From positions 8,264,930-8,328,929 of the forward strand of contig VZQC01005680.1 in NCBI GenBank assembly GCA_009823505.1: DNA of 64,000 bases. Direction: 5' to 3'. The notes beneath the pieces were generated by a model that was given only the letters and a program-made list of their open reading frames with translations, was not told the origin of the DNA and made no database searches. Source of the DNA: Rhizomys pruinosus. Its lineage: Eukaryota > Chordata > Mammalia > Rodentia > Spalacidae. Each line of letters begins with the position of its first letter. Position 1 is the first letter of the stretch. The translations under genes and the position numbers were made by a program. Of the stretch, positions 46,600 to 55,998 are shown piece after piece.

Positions 46600-48095
46600 A
46601 TTAATTCAAAGGATAACATCACTTTCAGGAAATTTACTTTTAACATCTTTTTAGATAATCAGATTATCATTTATTAGATTCACATTTATACTTTTCAACA
46701 AAAACTAAGGCAGAGAGGAAAGTATGGCACATTTAAAGAATGGTGGAAGAAAATATCCTTGAGAAACACTTGATAACACTAGATCAGAGCTTGAAAAGTA
46801 TCTTACTAGTGTTCAAAGAACTAAAGGAAGATGAGGGGAAAGTAAAGTAAACTTGGAATGCAGTAAGGGAACCCAAAAGGAGTTAAACTGAAATTCTGGA
46901 GCTGAATGTAGAATAGCTAAATTTTTAAAAATTCAGTTGTAGGATTCAAAGGCAGATGTTAACATGCAGGACAATCAGTAAATTTGATACTTAAACAACG
47001 GTGACAACTGAGGTGTGGAACAAAAAGAAAACTGACCGAAAAAATAGCAACAGAGCCTGAGGGACCCATGGAGTACCAGCCAGCAGAAAAGATCATGCCC
47101 AGTGAGAATCAAAGGAGGAGGAGGGAAAAGGGCAGAGAGAATATTTGAAGAAATAATTCCTGAAAACTCTAGATTCTTATGTACAATATTAATAAAACAA
47201 CTAAGAAACACAACAAATTCTATGATAAACTGAGTGCCCTTTCCTGATACAAATTTTATTGAAAGTTTGAAAGAAGAAAATAATGAAGAATATTTTCTTT
47301 TTATTTTTTGTTTGTTTGTTTGCTTTTGCACAGTGCTATGCTGTGTACCTCAGTCTATATCCAAACTTGGAGCAATTCTTCTGGCTTAGCATCCCAAATA
47401 CTGTGAACATAAGCATATTTCAATATACTCAGGCCAACAAAAAATATTGAAAACAAGAAGAAAGGAGACTGAACACATGCAATGAATCATCAATAAGACA
47501 ATGAAAGCATTTCTCACCAGGGACAAAGGAAAAAGCCAAAAATCAGTGGGCAAGTCCATTCAGGCCACATCACCGTATACAGCTTCTTTGCGTTAGTGGG
47601 ACTGATAGTTCTAAAAATCAGGTCGACCTGACACTCCCTTCAGGATATAACTTCATACTGAACAAGATTAGAAAGTGCTTAGCTAGGTTAAGGCAGGTTA
47701 CCAACTATTTGTTTTCTCCAAAGAATCCCAGTCCCTTGAAAATACACAGATGATGATGAAAGGGTGGGAGTCAGTATACCAAACAAATGCTTATTGACAT
47801 AATTGTGGAAGAAACTAGGATTGACAGTGATATTGAGCACAGCTGCAGAGCCCTGCCATCATGAGGATGTAGGAGGCTGGCTAGCTCTATCTTAAGTCAT
47901 GAACCTGCCCTTTCTTCTCAGCATCTGACTAAGACTCCTGTAAGAGATAAGCAGAAGTTTCTTTACCCTTGCAGAATCCAGTGCAAAAACCACCTGTGAC
48001 CTTGCAGCTGTTTGAAAAGAAGAACCCCCCATCATGTCGTCTTCTCTTAACCCTGCCTCCAAATTCCCCACTGAAGCCTTGCAACCCCATGCAAA
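46600..48095. other. Second-defensin intron, no gene seen
   Basis: AT-rich, mostly unique sequence. The open frame at 46975-47331 (-) has no recognisable domain. Confidence 0.5.
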
Positions 48096-48099
48096 CATC

Positions 48100-48720
48100 T
48101 TTGTCACATCAGTGCAATAAAATTCACATATATAGTAGAACAGATGATACAAAAATGAACCCACTCAACTATGGTCACCTAAGTTTTGACAAAGGAATGA
48201 AAAAGATACATAGAGAAGGAGGCAGGCTATCCAACAAAAAGTGCTGGGAAACGAGATGTCCACACACAGACAAGTGAATCACATTCTTCTCTCTTCCTGC
48301 ATAATAAAAAAAATAAACACTTCATTCTAGCCCTTAAGGTACAGATGAAAACTGTGAGAAAAGATAGAGTAAAAGTGGACAATTCTTCAAGATATATGGG
48401 TAGTCAAGAACATTTTTAAAAGAATCTGGAAGCTCAAAAACACTGGCAAGAATTTACCATGGGAATATATGAAACTCAACAGCTTCTTAAGAAAAACTAT
48501 CATAATAATGCTGAGATAATCTACAAGACAAGGGAAACCTTAGCCAAGTATCCTTGTAGGAGTCGATTAGGATGTGGAATTCATAAAGCTTGCAAAAAGT
48601 GAAATACTACCTATCGAATACTACTATCATTTGATGTCCTTATCTAGTAGAAAAATCTAAATTAAAAGCATGTTGAGATTCCATTTCACACAAGTCAGAA
48701 TAACTATCATTAAGAAAACA
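48100..48720 (+). mobile_element. Old L1 ORF2 fragment
   Basis: AACTATGGTCACCTAAGTTT, TTGACAAAGGAATGAAAAAG and later ACACAAGTCAGAATAACTAT correspond to the ORF2 C-terminal third, with many stops. Confidence 0.75.
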
Positions 48721-48723
48721 AGA

Positions 48724-48912
48724 CAAGAACTGCAGAGGTGGCTCAGTGGTTAAGGGCACTGGCTGCTCCTGTAGAAGAATGAAATTCCATTCACAGCACT
48801 CATAAGTGGGGATCTGATGCCTTCTTCTGGCCTCTAGGGTCATTGCAGGACACAAAGTAGCCACAGAAAATACATGCAGGAAAGTTGTACACATAAAATA
48901 AAAATGATAGAA
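48724..48912 (+). repeat. B2/B3-type SINE
   Basis: CTGCAGAGGTGGCTCAGTGG, CATTCACAGCACTCATAAG and TGATGCCTTCTTCTGGCC, ending in an AAATAAAAAT tail. Confidence 0.85.
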
Positions 48913-48919
48913 GTGTGTG

Positions 48920-50437
48920 TTGCTTCCTTTCACCGATGAGTGGATAGAGAAAATGTGGCACATCTACACAAAGGATTTCTATGCAGCAGTAAAGAAAGAT
49001 GACATCATGAACATTGCAGGTAAATGGATGGATCAAGAAGATTTTATGCTAAGTGAAGTAACACTTTCCCAGAAAAACAAAAGACTAATGGTATCCTTCA
49101 TCTGTGGATGCTGGTACCAGGTACCTAGTTGTAAGACAAAGTGACCAACGTTAATGTTATATTCCTCATGATCTAAAGATAACTGTGCTCTTGCATTGAG
49201 AATCCATAAACAGGTTCTAGAGCTGGCTTAACATTTATTTTCAGTCCTTGGGTTTTCAGGACACGATGGAGGGCATGTGTGCATCTTTTCGAGTATTATG
49301 GGATTAAAATGGAAAGATGCAAATCAAGAAATATGATATGGAAATAACATACAGTTTGTTTCCAAAGGATACATTTTTAATATAGGTGCAATGTAACAGG
49401 TTAATGCAACTTAGCCTTTCTGGGTGCTTAACGACCATACTTAACACCCATACCAATTTGGCCAAGGGACCTAAGGGATAACTTTGTTCTTTGCCCTTAG
49501 AGGTCAACTAAGTCTTAGAGGATTATGCATGGGGGCATGTCTTGAAATGTCCTGCAAATGTGGGTCACCAGTCTTCTTGTTCAGGGAGGCCTTGGAGAGC
49601 CACTAATGGGACTTCAGCCAGTGTCCAGTCTATAAAGAGGAGAGTCTGCTCATGCTTCAGAAAAGGAAGCCTGGTCTAGCAAGACCTGATTTTGTCCTTG
49701 AGTGGATGGAACTGGTAAATGATAAGCTGAAAGGAGCAAGGCGCTCCCACCCTCCCCCTCCCCCAGATACAACCAGGTATAAATAATCAGTAAGACTAGG
49801 AAACTGTACTGCAGACATAGAACTTGAGATCTTAGTAAAAAGACAAAAAGAAAAAAGAGGGAGTACTGTCATTTGGCCTGTCTTCAATTCTTACTGACAA
49901 GTGCATCAACTCTATGGCTGTCACCGCTTTTGGCACTCCTCAAAGACATGAGACACAGCTTTGTAACCTTCCGATATGGACTGAGGACTCATGTCTCTCC
50001 AAAAATCCTCCAAATCTTCAGTGCCAGATGGGGTCTACTGAGAAACCTAGCTTGTGGACTAAACAGCTAAGGGGATGTTAGCATCGTCAGAATATAGACT
50101 GCCATTGTCGGACTACCTGGGCTATATCATGGAGGCCAGTACAGGGGCATCAAGACAGGACATGTGCTTACTGGACTTCATTTAGGGGACCATGGGAGGG
50201 AAAGATCCCCATGTGGAACAAAAGTGCAGGGTTGGTAGTTGTTTGGGATTGCCAAGGAGGAGCTTTTGAGCACTTCCTTAAGGAAAACATGACATCTTTT
50301 AGGAAAAAAAATCCTCCAATTCAAATGATATGTGTATGTATGTATATGTTTATATATACATATAAATATATAAATATTTTTATTATATATATATATATAA
50401 TAAAATATATATATACATATACATATATATAATAAAG

Positions 50438-50487
<50 letters not shown>

Positions 50488-50700
50488 ATGTAGCAATAGA
50501 AGTTGGAGAGAACAACAACAAAAGAACTGAAAAAATACTCTGGAAAGACTCAGAAAAAGATACAGCACATGCATGGCAGAGTGTAAGGACTTGGGTGGGG
50601 TGGGGGGCCTGGAAAGGGAAGCAATTCTAGATTCAATTGAGAAATGATGTATGACCTACGGAAAAAGTTTAATAATAAAAAATTGAAAAAATAAGATTAA
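48920..50700 (+). mobile_element. L1 3' end (ORF2 tail plus long 3'UTR)
   Basis: The frame at 48917-49144 reads [20 protein letters not shown], the last part of ORF2. The 3'UTR runs to a G-rich tract (GGGTGGGGTGGGGGGCC) at about 50594 and an A-rich tail, interrupted by an AT microsatellite at 50325-50490. Confidence 0.85.
50325..50490. repeat. (TA)n-rich microsatellite
   Basis: TATATA and TATACA runs over about 165 bases, prone to cruciform formation. The Tyr/Ile-rich frames here are artefacts. Confidence 0.95.
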
Positions 50701-50759
50701 TAAATAAAATTAAACAATCATCATAAAAAATAAAAATTATAAATAAACATGACAGCAAA

Positions 50760-51350
50760 GGGTGAAAGAGAAGTGGAAGAAAGGACTGCTTAGACTCTGA
50801 TGCTGAGAATGTAAACTAGTTCAGCTGCTGTAGAAGTCAGTGTTTAGGTTCCTCAAAGTATTAAGAATAGAATTTGTCATGTGATCCTGGAATACCAATG
50901 CCGGATATACTCCCAAATGATCTAAATCATCATACAACAGACACACTTGCTTATCCGTGCTTATTTCGGCACTGTTCTCTGTAGCCAAGACATAACTCAA
51001 GCTAAGTGACTACCAGCAGATGGATGGGTAAGCAAGATCAGTACATATATGCGATGGAGATCATTCTCCATAAAGAGAATCTGAATGATGGCTTTTGCAG
51101 GAGGACGGATAGAGCTAGAGGTAATCACATTGAGTGAAATAAAAAAGAATTAGAAGGAAAACAATTGCATATTGTCTATGATATGAGGAATCTAAATTTT
51201 AGATGTATATTTGTATGATATGGAAATAATAGAGGCTGTGCATGGAGGAGGTAGGGGTCTAAAGGGAGGGGTCAAAGGGAAGGTGATGGGTGGCAAATAT
51301 GATGTGTAAGTATGGAAATGCCATAAAATCCCATCATTAGCACACTAGAA
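50760..51350 (+). mobile_element. Old L1 3' fragment
   Basis: ATGCTGAGAATGTAAACTAG, CCAGCAGATGGATGGGTAAG and TTGAGTGAAATAAAAAAG are typical ancient L1 ORF2 tail landmarks. Confidence 0.75.
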
Positions 51351-51895
51351 GTTAATATTAATAATAATAATAGTAATAGTAATACCAGGACACAGTACAG
51401 TGGCCTTGCTGAGATCCTGCCCCTGAGGTCCAGCTCCATTCTGAGGAGATATGGGGACACTCAACTGGTCCTGTCCAGACTGTCGTCTCTTCTGTGCTCA
51501 TGTGATGCTAAGCAGTTACTAGGGAAGTGGTGTCTTTTCCCTTGGAGACAGCATGAGCAGCACCTGTCTCTGTGGGAAGCTGGCCTCTCAGTGTGTGGTG
51601 CCTTCCTGCAGGTGAAGCAGAAACTCTTCCACATAAGTCATTCCCTCCATGGTCAGGACATACACAGGAGTTAGGGGTGCTGGGAGATGCCTGTACTAGT
51701 CCTGAACCTCTGCTAAGCTCAAACCTGTGTTGACCAGGTTACAATTTGCAGACTTTAAGAGCCTTTGATGCCACCCACTGAGCCCAGGGAAGTGTCACTG
51801 CTGCTTCTTCAGGCCCAGAAGGCAGCAGTCCCCAGCTCTCCTCATTCCATCTTCCCGGCTCTGTGGTTGTTGCTCTAGCTGGTGCTGTGGCCTAC

Positions 51896-51956
51896 CTTGA
51901 AGCATCTGGGAGAATGAGAGGGAGAACAGCAGCAGCCAGAGGCAGAAAGTCTTCAT
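51896..51956 (-). CDS. Beta-defensin, coding exon 1 (signal peptide)
   Basis: Encodes residues 1-20 plus one base: MKTFC, then a Leu-rich hydrophobic core (LWLLLFSLSF), then SQMLQ. This resembles the Defb1 signal peptide (MKTHY...FSQMEP). The coding length, 61 bases, and the phase match Defb1 exactly. The donor is GTAGGC, directly after CTTCAAG. The chosen ATG is in context CAGCATGA about 90 bases below a TATA-like box. The longer open frame starting at 52076 begins upstream of that box, so its extra N-terminus is unlikely to be made. Confidence 0.87.
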
Positions 51957-52041
51957 GCTGGTTGTATGCTGGGTGCAGAGGACAGAGAGGACTCCTGGGA
52001 AGCTGGGACGACAGTGGAGCCTGGTAGCAGATCGCAGCAGC

Positions 52042-52106
52042 TGTATTTGTAGGGAAGCATGAATGTGTCTCCTCATAGACTGGATGAGGGAGGTACTGCA
52101 ATCCAG
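52042..52106 (-). promoter_or_regulatory. Promoter of the second beta-defensin
   Basis: A TATA-like ACAAATA (about 52043-52050, - strand) lies about 90 bases above the ATG. At 52089-52106 the - strand reads CTGGATTGCAGTACCTCC. This differs from the Defb1 element at 6543-6560 by only two bases and sits at nearly the same distance from the TATA-like box. Confidence 0.7.
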
Positions 52107-52109
52107 AAA

Positions 52110-52555
52110 AAGGCTTCAAAAACTCACCCTCCTGACATCTGTCTTGAAAAGTCTCCAAACTCCAAACCTGTGGGCATGCATGCGCATCTTTCTTGCCTCT
52201 GGCTGGATCTTGTTTTCATTCTGAGAGCTTCGAAGTGGTGCCACCTGCCAGGCCTGTTCTGTTTTCCAGACTACACTGTTTGGACGAGGTGGCCAATTCC
52301 ATTATGTCTCCGGATTCAAGGGTTGCAAGAGGGCTCCTAGCATAGCAAGCAGGTGGCTGTCCGTTCCATGCTGATGTTTGTCTCTCCTTCTTAACTGTAT
52401 CCTGTTTAGGTCAGAATATAACCTCTCAATGAGGTGTGTTGTTTTAGGGATGGAATTGGTTTGTTTGGTAGAGGACACAGTCTTGTAAGTCTTGTTTGTT
52501 CAAGTTATCTCCTAGAGATGCCAACATCATCATTCTTCATCATTTTTCTTCATTG
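52110..52555. other. 5' flank of the second defensin
   Basis: Unique sequence, no gene seen. Distal regulation possible but not identifiable by eye. Confidence 0.45.
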
Positions 52556-52557
52556 AC

Positions 52558-52850
52558 ATAGAGAGAAAAGGATGCAGGAAAGACAGAAAGAAAGAAAGAC
52601 CGATGAGAGAGGGGAAAGAGAATGAAGAAAGAATGAAAGAAAGGAAGGAAGAAAGAGGAGATGGAGGTAAAGAAGGAAAATGAAACAGAAGGAAGGTAGG
52701 AAGGAAGAAAGGAAAGAGAGAAGGAAGGAAACAAAGGAGCAGGGAGGAAGGAAGGAAGGAAGGAAGAAAGGAAGGAAGGAAGGAAGGAAGGAAGGAAGGA
52801 AGGAAGGAAGGAAGGAAGGAAGGAAGGAAGGAGAGAAAGAAGGAAGTTTG
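52558..52850. repeat. Polypurine tract, (GAAG)n/(AAGG)n
   Basis: About 290 bases nearly free of pyrimidines on the + strand. It is irregular GAAA/GAAG at first, then about 20 clean AAGG units at 52750-52830. It lies about 500 bp upstream of the second defensin promoter. Lys/Glu/Gly-rich and Phe/Ser-rich frames are artefacts. Confidence 0.95.
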
Positions 52851-52999
52851 AGGAGTCCTTTCTCTCCTAGCTCAGATTGATGTTTGGACCTATTGTATAA
52901 GTCTGGTTCAAGCCCAGATAATATTTCTCTGTCAGAGATTCACTTATGAGATACAAAGTACCCTAGGAAACCAAGAGCATTGGATAATCATTCAGTGCC

Positions 53000-53560
53000 T
53001 TCAGTCATTAATTTTCTAGGACAAGCTATAAAGGGTTCTCCAGACACACTAAGGACAATGTTGGATGGAGCATCCAGTCCCTCACTGTAGAGGCAGATGA
53101 GCAGACAAATCTCACACCAGAGCTATTAGGAATTCTGACTGTCATGCAAAGCCATCCTGGGAGCTGCCTACAATTGCTCTTCCAATTTGCTCTTGTTGGT
53201 GCTAAGGACACAATGGAAGGTGTAGGAGGAAGGATTATGCACTTCCCTGGGAAACATGTGTCCCTTCCTGAGCCTTGAGTACAAAGAGTATGATTCTGGT
53301 ATCCCATTTAAGGCTGAACACTCTGCAGTTATTCTCTGCACATTGAATAGTTTTGGGTTTCTGTGCTAAACACCATCTGCTGCAAGAGGGAACTTCTTTT
53401 GTGAGAATTGGAAGATTCACTATTCTATATGTATATGAACAATTCATTAACAGTCCATTTACTACTGAGTCCACTTAGTAGGATAATAGTGCTAGGCTCT
53501 CCTCTGTGTATTGTGACCTTCTAGCCACAGTTCCTTGGCCCTGTTAAGTGCCAGTATTTA
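53000..53560 (-). repeat. Diverged L1-associated repeat
   Basis: AAGGCTGAACACTCTGCAG, TTATTCTCTGCACATTGAAT and ACACCATCTGCTGCAAGAGG match a common muroid repeat I recall as related to those at 15755 and 21925. Bounds uncertain. Confidence 0.5.
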
Positions 53561-53599
53561 CTCCATCTCGTAATTGTTCAGTATTTGGATGAAAGAGTT

Positions 53600-53875
53600 T
53601 CTTTTTTCCCTTATTTTTTTATTTTATTTTTTATTTATTTTTGTATGTGTATAAATGTACTGCCTGCATGCAAGTTTGTGCACCCGTGTCGTGCAATGCT
53701 GCGGAGGTCAGAAGAGGGTGTCAGATTCCCCTGGAACTGGAGTTCTCCTGGAATTGGAGTTTCAGACGGTTCTTGGCTGCCATGTGAGTGCTGGGGATCG
53801 AACTCGGGGCCTCTGTAAGAGCGGTTAGCGCTCTTAACCACTAGGCCATCTCTCCAGCCCCTTCTTTTTTCCCTT
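53600..53875 (-). repeat. B2/B3-type SINE with target-site duplication
   Basis: Full-length reverse copy. CTTTTTTCCCTTAT before and CTTTTTTCCCTTCT after it look like the duplicated target. Confidence 0.94.
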
Positions 53876-53929
53876 CTAAGAAACAAAACTCACTATCACT
53901 TGAAGAAACTACCTAAAGGTTTTGAATAT

Positions 53930-55385
53930 GTATTCCAAGCAAATTGAACCAGATAGCAGGTGTCATTAATCTAATATCTGACAAATTAAAATTCAATCCA
54001 AAGCTAGTCAAAAGCCATAAAGAAGGTCAGTCCATACAGATCAAGAGAGTAATCCATTGAGAGGATATTATAATTCAAAACAAACAAGCATTGAACACAA
54101 GGGCACTCAATTTTATAAAAGTAATACTATTAGATGTAAATCACAGATTAACTGCAGCACAATAGGACAATATCCAGCATCCCTTCATGCTTAAAGTCCT
54201 AGAGGGAATTGGACTGGAGGGATCATTCCTTAATGTAATCAAAGCCATATACAGGAAACCCACAGCCAGCATCATCCTAAACGGAGAAAAGTTGGAAAAG
54301 TTCCTTAAAGGCAGGAACACAGCAAGGCTGTTGTGGTGGTTTGAATGAGTGTTCCCCCATAGGCTCTAGGTATTCAGATGTTTGTCTCCAGTTGGTGGCG
54401 CTGTTTTTGGAGGTCTTGGGGTGTGTGGCCGTGCTGGAGGAAGTGTGTCACTGGGGGCAGGCTTAGTGAGTTTTAACAAACCTCGTGGTCTACAGTCGCC
54501 CTCTCTCTGCTTCCTGTGCTCTTTGCGAGATGTGACCCTCGGCTTGCTGCTTCAGATCCAGCCGCCACGCCTCCTGCCACAATGGACTCTAATTCTCTGG
54601 AACCGTCAATCGTAAGCTCAAATAAACTCTTCCTTTTATAAGTTCCTTGGTCATGGTGCTTTATCACAGCAACAGAAAAGTGAGTAATACAGCTGTCCAC
54701 TATACCCACTCTTCAATATAGTGCTTCAAATGCTGGCTAGGGCAATAAGGCAAGAAAGAGAAATTAAAGGAGTACTAATCAGGAAAGAGGAAGTAAAACT
54801 ATCCCTTTTTGCAGATGATATGATAGGTTACTTAAGGGATGCTAAAAACTCCAAAAGAAAACTAGAAATGCTTAAAAGTTTCAGGAAAGTTGTGGGATAA
54901 AAAATAAACAGAAAAAATCAGTAGCCTTTCTTTACACCAATGATAAGCAACTGGAAAAGGAATACAAGGAGACCTTCCCAATCACAATAGTCTCAAAAAA
55001 TAAAATAAAATACCTGGGAATAAACCTAACCAAAGATAATAAAGACCTCTACAACAAAAAATTTTAAAACCCTGAAGAAGGAGATGGAAAATTACATCAA
55101 AAGATGGAAAGATCTCTCATGCTCATGGATTGGAAAAATTAATATAGTAAAAATGTCCATTCTTCCCAAATTAATATACCAGATTCAATGCAATCCCAAT
55201 CAAAATCTCAATGAGCTTTTTCACAGACTTGGAAGAAAAATCCTTAAATTCATATAGAAAAACAAAAAACCCTAATAGCTAAAGAAACCCTTAGTGAAAA
55301 GTCCAATACAGGCAGACTATGAGGCAAAACTATGAAATAAAAGGCCATTTTATCCTCAAAAAAAAAAAGACTGGAATAATCGAGA
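53930..55385 (+). mobile_element. L1 ORF2 remnant with internal deletion
   Basis: Endonuclease-end sequence (53960-54180) jumps at about 54186 to reverse transcriptase. The catalytic FADD codons lie at 54808-54819, and the frame then runs on to the KNKK/PCSW-like region. A type B repeat interrupts it at 54330-54692. Many stops, inactive. Confidence 0.88.
54328..54694 (+). repeat. Rodent repeat 'type B' inserted in L1
   Basis: Starts TGTGGTGGTTTGAATGAGTG and ends ACAGAAAAGTGAGTAATACA. GGCTGT before and AGCTGT after look like a short target duplication, because the L1 reading continues when the insert is skipped. Confidence 0.85.
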
Positions 55386-55387
55386 AT

Positions 55388-55438
55388 TGTGTACAGAGTG
55401 AGTTCCAGAACAGCTGGGGCTATAAGGAGACCCTGTCT

Positions 55439-55470
<32 letters not shown>
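55388..55470 (+). repeat. B1 SINE, 5'-truncated
   Basis: Only the right part remains: GTACAGAGTGAGTTCCAGAA through CCTGTCTC and a 30-base A run. Confidence 0.85.
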
Positions 55471-55474
<4 letters not shown>

Positions 55475-55489
55475 AATACTGTGCATCAT

Positions 55490-55951
55490 AGGTATAAAAG
55501 ATAATCCCATTATCTTGGGATTCTGTTCCTTCTTCAAAATCCCAAGATAATTGGATTCTGCTCCTCTTGAATAATGAATGGGTCAATGGATAAATTAAGA
55601 AATAAATAAATAAATTATTCCTGGAATTAAACAAAACTACAAGGCAACACAACAAAATCTCTGGAACACTTTATAAGCAGTCCTAAGAGGGAAATTTATA
55701 GCTCTAAGTGGCTACATTTTTTTATAAAGTACAAATAAATGACTTAAAGTTGCAACTCAAAACACTTGCAAGACAACAATAAATGTATCCCAAACCCAAC
55801 ACACAAGAAGAAATAAAAAAAATCAGAGCAGAGATTAATGAAATAGAAATAAAAACTACAAAAAATCAGTGAATCCAACAGCTGGTTCTTTGAAAGGATA
55901 AACAAGATAGACAGACCCTTGGCCCAGCTAACCAAAAGAAAGAAAGAAACA

Positions 55952-55998
<47 letters not shown>

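Larger units (their letters stand above)
44725..52018 (-). other. Second beta-defensin transcription unit
   Basis: Two-exon unit predicted from the promoter, splice sites, frame and poly(A) signal. The intron (44939-51895) has a GTAGGC donor and a TTTCCTCTGCAG acceptor, and holds L1 and rodent-repeat debris. It is convergent to Defb1, and both transcript ends are estimates. Confidence 0.8.

Noticed and set aside
44811..51956. Naming the second gene Defb50
   Set aside because: Defb50 as I recall it has different cysteine spacing and a different signal peptide, so only family membership is claimed.
51795..52076. Single 93-codon reading through defensin exon 1
   Set aside because: It would start upstream of the TATA-like box and read through a good GTAGGC donor into the intron. 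The spliced model explains the sequence better.
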